Assembly (NCBI GenBank): GCA_035550215.1
Contig: DASZPM010000028.1
Span: forward strand, 1 to 64,000
Length of the DNA stretch: 64,000 nucleotides
Direction: 5' to 3'
Origin: JABDFW01 sp035550215
GTDB lineage: Bacteria; Bacteroidota; Bacteroidia; Chitinophagales; Chitinophagaceae
Part shown: positions 8,880-16,810 of the stretch, one piece after another
Layout: each line of letters opens with the position of its first letter
How positions within the stretch are numbered: position 1 is the stretch's first letter
The notes under the pieces: generated by a model
What the model was told of the DNA's origin: nothing
The model's database searches: none
Seen by the model: only the letters and a program-made list of their open reading frames with translations
Position numbers and translations under genes: made by a program

Positions 8880-9266
8880 ATGAAAAAGGCTGCTATAAAA
8901 AACACACCAAAAACGCACATTAAAGACAACATCAACAAACATTCATTTTTTGAGGATGTGTGGGATGTTGCCCGCCAAATACCAAGGGGCAGGGTAACCT
9001 CTTACGGTGCTATTGCAAGGTATCTTGGTACAAGGCTCTCTGCACGCATGGTTGGCTGGGCTATGAATGGCGCCGGCAGCGCAGCGCCCGGGGTGCCCGC
9101 ACACCGCGTGGTAAACCGTAATGGCATGCTTAGCGGTAAAGCGCATTTTACGCCGCCTGAACTCATGCAGCAACTGCTGGAGAAGGAGAAAATAAAGGTG
9201 GTGGATGATACTATTGTAAACTTTGAAAAGCATTTTTGGGACCCGGCAAAGGAGCTGGGTATTTAG
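8880..9266 (+). CDS. Alkyltransferase-like protein (MGMT family, catalytic Cys replaced by Ala)
   Basis: A 128-aa member of the O6-alkylguanine-DNA alkyltransferase DNA-binding-domain family. It has the winged-helix IPRGRVTSYGAIARYLG and the recognition segment ARMVGWAMNG. The usual active-site PCHRV reads PAHRV here (Ala74), so it cannot accept an alkyl group. Such alkyltransferase-like (ATL) proteins bind O6-alkylguanine and hand lesions to nucleotide excision repair. The remaining sequence, including the C-terminal HFWDPAKEL, looks intact, so this is a real ATL rather than a decayed MGMT. It lies 22 nt after the DUF5522 gene on the same strand. Confidence 0.88.
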   Translation: MKKAAIKNTPKTHIKDNINKHSFFEDVWDVARQIPRGRVTSYGAIARYLGTRLSARMVGWAMNGAGSAAPGVPAHRVVNRNGMLSGKAHFTPPELMQQLLEKEKIKVVDDTIVNFEKHFWDPAKELGI

Positions 9267-9332
9267 GCCACTCTTCATTGTTGTATTTCCGCATTACCAA
9301 TCTTTATTACATTTACAGCCAACATTCAATAT

Positions 9333-11150
9333 ATGAAAGCATCTGCCTGTTTTATCCTGCTCGCTTTTATCCTGGTAACCACACGCGCCCAAAGAGGTAA
9401 CACCGCTGACATAAGAAGTAACTACACTAAGATTGAGCGTATGATACCCATGCGCGATGGCGTTAAGTTATTTACCTCTATCTATATCCCTAAAGACAGC
9501 AGCGAAAAATACCCCATCCTCATGCAGCGTACACCATATTCCTGTGCGCCGTACGGTGAAAATAACTACCGCGGCAGGCTCGGGCCAAACGGACTGTTTC
9601 CTGCCGAAAAATACATTTTCGTGTACCAGGATGTTCGCGGCCGCCACATGAGTGAAGGCCAGTTTCACGAAATGACGCCTGCTATTGATCATAAGAAGTC
9701 TAACACCGATGTTGATGAAAGCAGCGACACCTACGATGCTGTTGAATGGCTGTTGAAAAACATTCCAAACAACAATGGTAAAGTAGGCATTTACGGCATT
9801 TCATACCCCGGCTTTTATGCATCCGCATCCCTGCCAAACGCGCATCCTGCCATAAAGGCGGTATCGCCGCAGGCGCCTGTAACGGATGAGTTTGAAGGCG
9901 ATGATGCCTACCACCGCGGCGCCTTTTACGTTATGGACAACTTTTCATTCGACAACTTTTTTGACGCACCGCGTACCGGGCCACGCGAACAAAACCCGCC
10001 GGTAAGCGCTGATGTTCGCATTAAAGATGTGAACGATTTTTACGCGGCGCATGAACCCATCAGTACACTCGACAGTGAATATTTTCACGGCACCAGCAAA
10101 ATATGGAACGAATACCTGCAGCATGACACAAAGGACTACTACTGGCAGGCGCGCGACATTCGTCCTCACCTCAAAAACATAAAGCCTGCCGTGCTGGTTG
10201 TAGGCGGCTGGTTTGACGCGGAAGATATGTTTGGCGCGCTGAAAACCTACGAGGCCATTGAAAAACAATCTCCCAATAACAACAACAGGCTGGTAATGGG
10301 CCCCTGGACGCATGGTGGCTGGGAAAGCGCCAACTGGACAAAGTTTGCCGGCTATACGTTCGGCAGCAATACCAGTGAATACCTGCAGCACATGGAGTTT
10401 GACTTTTTTAACTATTACCTGAAAGGGAAAGGTAGTTTTAACGCCGGGGAGGCTACGGTATTTATTACCGGCAGTAACCAGTGGAAAACATTTACACAGT
10501 GGCCGCCGAAAGAAGCGCTTAATACCACCTGGTGGCTAAACGCCAACCACTTGCTGCTGTTGCAAAAAGGCAATGTTACCGGTGCTGATGAATACGTTTC
10601 AGACCCTGCCAATCCTGTTCCGTACCTTAATAAAAAGTCAGACGACCGATTAAACGAGTACATGGCGGCAGACCAAACTTTTGCGTCGGAACGTCCTGAT
10701 GTACTGTACTATACCAGCGATGTTTTAACCAATGACGTCACCATTGCCGGGCCGATAACCGCTAACCTTTTTGTAAGCATGACGGGCACTGATGCTGACT
10801 TTATTGTAAAGGTTATTGATGTGCTGCCTGATGGCAGCAGCACCCAGCAATTAGTGCGCGCCGAGGTTTTGCGCGGTAAGTTCAGGAACAGTTTTGAAAA
10901 GCCCGAACCATTTGTTGCCGGTAAAATAACACCCGTTACCCTCGTACTCAATTCAACGGCTCATACCTTTTTAAAAGGCCATAAAATAATGATACAGGTG
11001 CAGAGCTCCTGGTTTCCGTTGGTTGACCTTAACCCCCAAAAGTTCACCGATATTCCTACAGCAAAGCGAAGTGACTTTCAAAAGTCCACTATACGCATTT
11101 ACCATGACAATGAACACCCATCCAATATACAGGTAGGTGTTTTAAAATAA
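9333..11150 (+). CDS. Secreted CocE/NonD-type serine hydrolase
   Basis: A 605-aa alpha/beta hydrolase of the X-Pro dipeptidyl-peptidase (S15)/cocaine esterase/glutaryl-7-ACA acylase class. A signal peptide (residues 1-19) is followed by the catalytic domain with nucleophile motif GISYPG (Ser157). Further on are the likely acid in GGWFDAED and the likely His in GPWTHGGW. From about residue 400 comes a jelly-roll C-terminal PepX_C domain with DADFIVKVIDVLPDG. Family enzymes cleave esters, amides or acyl groups; the substrate here cannot be predicted. TACATTTA about 25 nt upstream is one base off the -7 consensus. Confidence 0.87.
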   Translation: MKASACFILLAFILVTTRAQRGNTADIRSNYTKIERMIPMRDGVKLFTSIYIPKDSSEKYPILMQRTPYSCAPYGENNYRGRLGPNGLFPAEKYIFVYQDVRGRHMSEGQFHEMTPAIDHKKSNTDVDESSDTYDAVEWLLKNIPNNNGKVGIYGISYPGFYASASLPNAHPAIKAVSPQAPVTDEFEGDDAYHRGAFYVMDNFSFDNFFDAPRTGPREQNPPVSADVRIKDVNDFYAAHEPISTLDSEYFHGTSKIWNEYLQHDTKDYYWQARDIRPHLKNIKPAVLVVGGWFDAEDMFGALKTYEAIEKQSPNNNNRLVMGPWTHGGWESANWTKFAGYTFGSNTSEYLQHMEFDFFNYYLKGKGSFNAGEATVFITGSNQWKTFTQWPPKEALNTTWWLNANHLLLLQKGNVTGADEYVSDPANPVPYLNKKSDDRLNEYMAADQTFASERPDVLYYTSDVLTNDVTIAGPITANLFVSMTGTDADFIVKVIDVLPDGSSTQQLVRAEVLRGKFRNSFEKPEPFVAGKITPVTLVLNSTAHTFLKGHKIMIQVQSSWFPLVDLNPQKFTDIPTAKRSDFQKSTIRIYHDNEHPSNIQVGVLK

Positions 11151-11575
11151 TCTGCATCACAGGCTACGCTGCTCATCCTTTTCCCGTGGAAAAGGATGAT
11201 ACAGTTGGACGAGGGAGGAACGCAAAATTAATTATTTTATTGATTATCAATTATTTAAGTAAAAAATATTTATTTTTTCACTAAATTCACTCCGCTTTTA
11301 AAAGCACTGTTTTCATAAATCAAAGAGCTACCTATAAATAGCAAAACCGCTATTCTGTCCGCATTAAAATTCAAAATTCTGCCCATATTTTGTGGAAATT
11401 ATTCAATAAAGAAGTAAGGGCGGCAATTCAGCTAGGCTGCATGATACACCGCTTTTTGTCGCGCAAGGGCTTTAGTACCGGTTATTTAGCGGCTATGTTC
11501 AACTATTGCCTGTATTCTTTCCACATGGCATGATTTTTTGTGCCTTTATGTTTCAAAACCTGTAAAAACATAACC
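11151..11575. other. 425-nt intergenic region upstream of ferritin
   Basis: No open reading frame here looks real. The left part has a strong 12-bp hairpin (11173-11199). Next is an AT-rich stretch containing the 13-nt palindrome ATTGATTATCAAT (11239-11251), whose 11-nt core also occurs at 2283-2293. The right part is presumably the ferritin promoter and leader, but no perfect TAnnTTTG box is visible. Confidence 0.4.
11173..11199. other. Perfect 12-bp hairpin after the CocE-type gene
   Basis: The arms 11173-11184 and 11188-11199 are perfectly complementary around a 3-nt loop (CGT). It begins 23 nt after the stop codon of the hydrolase gene. It lacks a following T tract, so it may be a transcript-end stabiliser or an unusual terminator. 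Confidence 0.5.
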
Positions 11576-12130
11576 ATGAATACAAACCGGCTTTCGGCTG
11601 CTATGGCCGCCTCACTTAACGCTCAAATGACAAAAGAAGCTCACGCATCTCAAATTTATATAGCTTATGCCGCCTGGGCAGCGGCACAGGGATATGACGG
11701 AATTGCCAATTTTTTATTTCGCCATGCGCAGGAAGAACGAAACCACATGATGAAATTTTTGGAATATATACTGGAACGGGGCGCTGAAGTTACCGTGGAA
11801 GCAATACCGGTGCCGGGCGACAACCCCAAAAGTGTAAACGACTGCTTTGAAAAAGTATTTACGCAGGAAGTGGGCAACACAACCGCCATATATAAAATTG
11901 TAAAACAAAGCTTTGATGAGCAAGATTGGGCAACCTGGCATTTTATGCAGTGGTTTGTAAAAGAGCAGACAGAAGAAGAAACTTTGGCCCTTAGCTTGCT
12001 TGACAAAATGAAAGTAGCCGGTGGCGAACATGCAGACCGTGGCGCGCTTTATGAACTTGACCGCGACCTGCAAAAGGCTCCCGATGATGCTAAGCTTGCA
12101 GAGGAGGCTACCGTGGATAAGCCTTTGTAA
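11576..12130 (+). CDS. ftnA: Non-heme ferritin
   Basis: A 184-aa four-helix-bundle iron storage protein. Ferroxidase-site ligands are visible: Glu in TKEAHASQIY, the EExxH in AQEERNHMMKF, and the later KEQTEEE helix. No heme-ligand Met at the bacterioferritin position is obvious. ATG 11576 (MNTNRLSAAM) is chosen over a GTG at 11540, which would add 12 unlikely residues. The C-terminal ~15 residues are an acidic, probably flexible tail. The gene converges with the GHSLG hydrolase. The large upstream region with a palindrome may hold its control sites. Confidence 0.92.
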   Translation: MNTNRLSAAMAASLNAQMTKEAHASQIYIAYAAWAAAQGYDGIANFLFRHAQEERNHMMKFLEYILERGAEVTVEAIPVPGDNPKSVNDCFEKVFTQEVGNTTAIYKIVKQSFDEQDWATWHFMQWFVKEQTEEETLALSLLDKMKVAGGEHADRGALYELDRDLQKAPDDAKLAEEATVDKPL

Positions 12131-12144
12131 GGAATCGTGCTTTG

Positions 12145-13455
12145 TTACCTAAAAAAGTGTGAAATAATATCGCGGTAAAAATCATCGCAATTCCAGTAGT
12201 CGCTGTGAGTAAAGCTTAGCCTTCCTGCCTTCGCTTTAAACCTGCAATCTATATTGGTAAGGTTTTTATAATAGTCTAAAGCGCCGCTAACAGGGTCATG
12301 CCCGTCAAAATAATTTCGCCACAATATCCCATCTAAAAATCGGGCTAATGTGTTACGGACTTTTGTATAATTGATGTTTTTGTTATTCAGGCTCCAGTCT
12401 TGTTGTTTAAACCCATGATAATCGTCAAGCATTTGTTGGCGCAGGTAATTTTCGTCGGGAACAACCTCTCTCAAAAAAAATGCTATTTTATCTAACGGGC
12501 TTCCAAAAGTTATAAAGCCGTTTAATTGGGATGAGATGGGCTTCTTACTTATTTTGTGGCAGCCATCGTTGGAATAATTACTTATCTGCCCTTTATTAAT
12601 CATCAAATTAATTTTGTTAATAACATCATACGACACCTGTGTACCCAATGAGTGCCCGGCAACAATGACAGACGGGTACAAAGGAAGGCCGCTTTGCTCA
12701 CCTGTTTCAATTAAATATTTAAGGGCTTTTACGCCACTGTCAAGTATGTCCCTCCGTACAGAATAATATTTGCATTTTGGGTCGGTAACATTGTAAACAA
12801 CTATATCGCCAATGATATTATTAAAATTTGCCTCTTCACTTTTTTCTATGTCTTCAATAACACTTTTAGCCCAATTGCCTACCACTGGTATTAGCCCTAT
12901 AAGCCGTAATAAACCTTTATATAAAGTGCGGATAAACGTAAAAAAATGCCGTGTTGAAAACAGGAATAATTTGTACCTGCGGCGATTTAAAGTACCCTTC
13001 TTGCTAAAAAAAGGGCTTTCATCTTTATACCGCTTTCCCAGTTCAGCATTTTTTTGTTCGCTGTAAAATGATGATGCGCCTTTTACAACCCCGTTAAGCC
13101 ATTTTGCAATATCGTCTGAGTCAGCCTTGTCTTCAGTATAATTCGCCCAATAATACTCATACAAGTCAATGTAATAAGGAGAGCCTGCTATTTTAAGGCG
13201 CAGTGTATTGTCAAACCAGGCGTCTTTTCCTTCTCCTGCCGGCTTTGTAACAAGTTCATGTGTAACTGATAGCTCGTAATCAGCCATTTTGTACTGCTTT
13301 ATCAAACCCCTGCCAAAACTATCCAATGTTTCAAGAGGCAGTTGGTTACCTATGCCGTGTACAACAAGCACCGCGGTGTTTTGGCTAACCCAATTAACGG
13401 CGCTTTCATCAACGCTATTTTTCAGCGTAGTTAAATTATTTGTCACTGCGTCCAT
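12145..13455 (-). CDS. Cytoplasmic alpha/beta hydrolase with GHSLG motif, unknown family
   Basis: A 436-aa protein without signal peptide. Residues 28-40 (AVLVVHGIGNQLP) form the first strand and oxyanion loop of an alpha/beta hydrolase. The nucleophile elbow is VAGHSLGTQ (Ser269). A likely acid lies in YFDGHDPVSG and a likely His in LSFTHSDYW near the C-terminus. A basic, hydrophobic patch at about 155-195 (RRRYKLFLFSTRHFFTF and on) may touch the membrane. It is the last gene of a three-gene minus-strand run, 45 nt after the secreted barrel-like gene. A lipase or esterase acting on lipids is the simplest guess. Confidence 0.65.
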   Translation of the reverse strand: MDAVTNNLTTLKNSVDESAVNWVSQNTAVLVVHGIGNQLPLETLDSFGRGLIKQYKMADYELSVTHELVTKPAGEGKDAWFDNTLRLKIAGSPYYIDLYEYYWANYTEDKADSDDIAKWLNGVVKGASSFYSEQKNAELGKRYKDESPFFSKKGTLNRRRYKLFLFSTRHFFTFIRTLYKGLLRLIGLIPVVGNWAKSVIEDIEKSEEANFNNIIGDIVVYNVTDPKCKYYSVRRDILDSGVKALKYLIETGEQSGLPLYPSVIVAGHSLGTQVSYDVINKINLMINKGQISNYSNDGCHKISKKPISSQLNGFITFGSPLDKIAFFLREVVPDENYLRQQMLDDYHGFKQQDWSLNNKNINYTKVRNTLARFLDGILWRNYFDGHDPVSGALDYYKNLTNIDCRFKAKAGRLSFTHSDYWNCDDFYRDIISHFFR

Positions 13456-13500
13456 GGTAAATTTTGGTTTAATAAGTTTTGAGCATGGGAGATAACTAAT

Positions 13501-15426
13501 TTATTGGTTGTTACTTTCAGAACTTGCTGTTGGCGACTTTACAATAGAATTATAAAATGAACCAAAATCAAATTTTTTCGTTAGCGAAAGAGATATTATA
13601 GGCTTTGTGTTCCTCATTAAAAAACCCCTTACCTCCCCGGTGAATGCAACCCCAATTTTCTCTTCGTTTAACCTGAATTGAAATAAATAAAATGGGTTCC
13701 AATAATTGCGGGGTGTTCCAAATGTATTTTCGAGAGGATTATCATGCATCAGTCCGCTTAGCTGGAACTCCTTATAAGATGAGTCTAAGGGCGTTTGCAA
13801 TGCAATAAACTTCTGCGTGCTGAAACCAATAGCTTCATTGATATATAAGCTGAATCTCCACCTGTTTTTCGGATCAAAGTCTTTTATATAAATAGGCAAC
13901 CCAATCCCGAAATAATGTGAGCGGTAGTCCATGTCAACCGCATTCTCTTTATAATAATAGTGGTTTATGTCAGCCGCTGATTGCGCATAGTAAGTGGTAT
14001 CGTGCCCGGTTGACGAATAATCAAAAGAAGAATGAACCCTTTGCCATAACATTTCCAGGTATAAAGACAGGAATATATGAAAACCGTTACTGTCGGCGGC
14101 CAGGTTATTCAGCCGTAAATGGGGCGACAGGAAAACGCCGATACTTGTTACTGAACTGGTAGTTTTAACAGAACCTGTATCACGAAAATAAGGATACCCT
14201 TGATTTGTTTTAATAAACGACCTGCCATCCCTGTAAATTATGCCGCTGTCAGAAGTAGAGGTCAGGCTGGTAGATTTACTTTCATAAACGCCGCCAGTAA
14301 AACTCATGTTTTTTGAAGTGGATTTTTTATTCCACTTAAACATGTCCTTTTCAAACATAAAAATACCGGCCGATACATTTTGTGCCTGCACTTTATCAAC
14401 AAGGTCAAAATTAGTTCCTACTTCTGCCCAAAAGGGCACATCAGAAATGTAGCTGGAAGTTTTGGGCTTCGGTTCAAGAACTATACCATGCGCCGTGCTG
14501 CTGCTGTCACAATCAATTTTAATATAGGCTGATGGGCTGGTTTTTTTAAGCGTGTCGCTTATGCCCGGGTTTTCTATAACAAGTGGTAATCTTTTTTTAA
14601 TTGTGTCGTTGGATACGTCCCAACTACCTATAATTACCGGCGTTTTACTGTGCATCTTTATTTCAAAAGGAAACAGCCCTTTATTGATAACAAAATTGAT
14701 AGTATCATTCTTGTTTGCTTCCGGCTTGGTTTTTCTGAAAACCCAAACGAATATAGTATCCAGCCTGATTGTTCCTTTTGAATAATTTGGCAAAATTCGT
14801 GTGGTGGAGTCATCAAGAAAAATGTTGCAGATTGGTTGCTTTGCTGAAGTGTCTTTCTTTGGGGTATTGGCAGTTGTCGCCAGGCTCTTGCTGCCAGCGG
14901 TATCTGTCGTCCCTGTTTTTTGCGAATCAATAGTGCCGGGGTGGGCCGTAACATTTTGACCTGCCTGTGCTGTTGGCTGTGGCTGTGGCACTATAGCTAC
15001 CCTGTGCACAGGCATTGGTTCGCCGGCTTTCACTATATAAAAAACTTCAGCTGTGTCTGTAACTTCTGTTAATTCTACCACGCATGTTGCCTCACCCAGC
15101 CATTTGGTGGAATCAGTCATTGTTGCAGGCGCTAAATATTTAATCAGGGTTGCTTCTGTAGTTGCTAAGCTTGGCTGAGACTTGGTATAATTGTAGTCTA
15201 ATAATGAAACTTGAAAACTAATCTTGGTATGTGCCAAAGGCTTTTTGTCAGGTAAAGTAATTATTACAGGAATTGCCAAAACCCTTAACCTGTTATCGCT
15301 GTTTTTTTGTAACGCTGAAATTGTGTCTGTCCCAATGTCCGCAATACTGATTGTGACTGTTTTTTTTGATTGTGTCCATGCTGCTACAGAAATAGATAAG
15401 AAAATTACAGTTAAAGCCCTTTTCAT
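13501..15426 (-). CDS. Secreted, probably outer-membrane protein of unknown function
   Basis: A 641-aa exported protein. A signal peptide (1-18, ending AAWTQ) is followed by a beta-rich domain (about 20-150), a Thr/Ser/Pro/Gln-rich linker (about 150-195), a second beta domain, and a C-terminal ~280 residues of alternating polar/hydrophobic strands (GIFMFEKDM, LRLNNLAAD, FHIFLSLYLEMLW, PIISLSLTKKFDFGSF) that look like an outer-membrane barrel. I recognise no family. The leader carries the 36-nt element that is repeated before the upstream gene, with the same 16-nt spacing to the start codon. Confidence 0.6.
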   Translation of the reverse strand: MKRALTVIFLSISVAAWTQSKKTVTISIADIGTDTISALQKNSDNRLRVLAIPVIITLPDKKPLAHTKISFQVSLLDYNYTKSQPSLATTEATLIKYLAPATMTDSTKWLGEATCVVELTEVTDTAEVFYIVKAGEPMPVHRVAIVPQPQPTAQAGQNVTAHPGTIDSQKTGTTDTAGSKSLATTANTPKKDTSAKQPICNIFLDDSTTRILPNYSKGTIRLDTIFVWVFRKTKPEANKNDTINFVINKGLFPFEIKMHSKTPVIIGSWDVSNDTIKKRLPLVIENPGISDTLKKTSPSAYIKIDCDSSSTAHGIVLEPKPKTSSYISDVPFWAEVGTNFDLVDKVQAQNVSAGIFMFEKDMFKWNKKSTSKNMSFTGGVYESKSTSLTSTSDSGIIYRDGRSFIKTNQGYPYFRDTGSVKTTSSVTSIGVFLSPHLRLNNLAADSNGFHIFLSLYLEMLWQRVHSSFDYSSTGHDTTYYAQSAADINHYYYKENAVDMDYRSHYFGIGLPIYIKDFDPKNRWRFSLYINEAIGFSTQKFIALQTPLDSSYKEFQLSGLMHDNPLENTFGTPRNYWNPFYLFQFRLNEEKIGVAFTGEVRGFLMRNTKPIISLSLTKKFDFGSFYNSIVKSPTASSESNNQ

Positions 15427-15442
15427 ATTTAATAATTTATCT

Positions 15443-15478
15443 GCCTACTCTGTAATACCCGTTTTCGGCGGCCCGGGT
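15443..15478 (-). promoter_or_regulatory. Leader element copy A (duplicated 5' UTR motif)
   Basis: On the minus strand it reads ACCCGG, three to four variable bases, CCGAAAACGGG, a short variable part, then CAGAGTAGGC, ending exactly 16 nt before ATG 15426. CCG-AAAA-CGG can form a small hairpin, and ACCCG can pair with CGGGT as a larger alternative. About 28 positions are shared with copy B at 16535-16571. Confidence 0.6.
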
Positions 15479-15510
15479 TTAGGTAATATTATTGTGGCTA
15501 ATTGCCAATG

Positions 15511-16518
15511 TTAAGCATTGCTTTTTTTAGTACCATCATCCGGCTTTTTACCAGAGCCGCGCAGGTTGATAAATTTATTCATCAGGTCAAACCAAAAAGG
15601 CGCGCCAAGCATTACCGCGAAGGCTGTTATAAGCCAGCCGCCAATTTTAATTAAGAGCGATAGCACCCAATGCCAGCATGTTCCGTCTATTCCGTTACCG
15701 GGCCAGCCGTACGGTATGCCCGTGCTGGCCAAAGTTTTCGCGGCGCCTGCTGCATTGTCAAGGTTAACAGATATTTTCTTTTGTGTGCTGGTGGCGCTGT
15801 CAAACTGCGTTACTTCATAACTGCTGCTCACCCCGGTAATAGTGCTGTCAAGGTTAAATGTTTTTGCAGCAGTATCGTATTTCATATTCTTTGCTATGCC
15901 TGCTATTTTATCAGTCTTTGCCGATAAATTCGGGTCACTCCACAGTTTCTTTACTATATTAATACTGTCTATGTTGCAAATGGCACACACGGCAAGGGCA
16001 ATGGCAAAAATTACTTTGCCGGTTTCCCGTTTGTACCAGCCTGTTACCCTGTCCATGGCAGTATTGTAAAAGGTTTCAATCTGCGATTGAAACTTCTCCA
16101 GGTCGCCCTGCGCCCTTTCAAACATAGGCAATAATGCCTTCTTTAATTCGACGGGTAAAACAGTATTTGTGCTGTCCAGTAACGCTGTTCGTATAGTATC
16201 CATGTCCATCAACTGGTTGTCTTTTCGCATGGAATCAATTACCGCTATCGCAAAATTTTTAGCCGGTATATACGAGGGAAATTTATCGGCGTTTTTTTGC
16301 AGGCTTTTTATTTGGGGGGAAGCATAAATTTTATCCGTAACAAATGTTTTCCATTCACCTGTATCAAACAAAAGGTCGCAAATAGCCTGTTTAAGCATGT
16401 TGCCCCGTTTGGAAAATAATGAATAAACAAACTCGTTAAATGCTGACACCATAAGGCTAAGCATAAAATAGGTAAACGATAATGTTATCGCTACATCAAG
16501 AATGGGTGAGTTAAACAT
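15511..16518 (-). CDS. Conserved membrane protein of unknown function (GAPFWFDL motif)
   Basis: A 335-aa protein with three likely membrane segments: 6-30, 167-187 and 283-305. Between them are a cytoplasmic helical region (about 35-160) and an extracytoplasmic loop (about 190-280). The C-terminal motif LGAPFWFDLMNKFINLRGSG (304-323) is striking and followed by a basic tail. I have the impression that this motif recurs in uncharacterised proteins of many bacteria, but I know no assigned function. It is the first gene of the three-gene run and has leader element copy B exactly 16 nt before its ATG. Confidence 0.65.
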   Translation of the reverse strand: MFNSPILDVAITLSFTYFMLSLMVSAFNEFVYSLFSKRGNMLKQAICDLLFDTGEWKTFVTDKIYASPQIKSLQKNADKFPSYIPAKNFAIAVIDSMRKDNQLMDMDTIRTALLDSTNTVLPVELKKALLPMFERAQGDLEKFQSQIETFYNTAMDRVTGWYKRETGKVIFAIALAVCAICNIDSINIVKKLWSDPNLSAKTDKIAGIAKNMKYDTAAKTFNLDSTITGVSSSYEVTQFDSATSTQKKISVNLDNAAGAAKTLASTGIPYGWPGNGIDGTCWHWVLSLLIKIGGWLITAFAVMLGAPFWFDLMNKFINLRGSGKKPDDGTKKSNA

Positions 16519-16534
16519 AATCAGCCATTTTAGC

Positions 16535-16571
16535 GCCTACTCTGCAAATGCCCGTTTTCGGCAAACCGGGT
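16535..16571 (-). promoter_or_regulatory. Leader element copy B (duplicated 5' UTR motif)
   Basis: Second copy of the element at 15443-15478, with identical blocks ACCCGG, GCCGAAAACGGG and CAGAGTAGGC (minus strand) and one extra base between the last two. It ends exactly 16 nt before ATG 16518. The conserved spacing argues for a role in translation or transcription of the downstream gene. Confidence 0.6.
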
Positions 16572-16750
16572 ATGGTTAGCATAGGGTTACAAGCTTGCAT
16601 AAGCAAACTATGCAGTACACACTTTCACAAAAAATTATATGGATGACACAAGACAGAAAACAAGCGCAGCAGTCGGTTTCAGCACAGCCAACAATACTAC
16701 CAAATTTTTTTTACTAATGCAAGTTAATAACCGCCAAATTTTTAATACAG

Positions 16751-16775
16751 GGGTATTTACCCGTTTTTTTCGGGT
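16751..16775. other. Competing hairpins downstream of the GH63-like gene
   Basis: GGGT (16751-16754) can pair with ACCC (16759-16762), while ACCCG (16759-16763) can instead pair with CGGGT (16771-16775) around a T7 loop. The two structures exclude each other. They lie about 40 nt past the stop of the GH63-like gene. A terminator role is possible, but no T tract follows on the minus strand. Confidence 0.3.
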
Positions 16776-16810
16776 GTTTTTACTGTAAAAAGTGGGTACT
16801 GTGCTGCTTG

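Noticed and set aside
8880..9266. Functional MGMT/Ogt alkyltransferase
   Set aside because: The required active-site cysteine is alanine (PAHR), so direct alkyl transfer is not possible.
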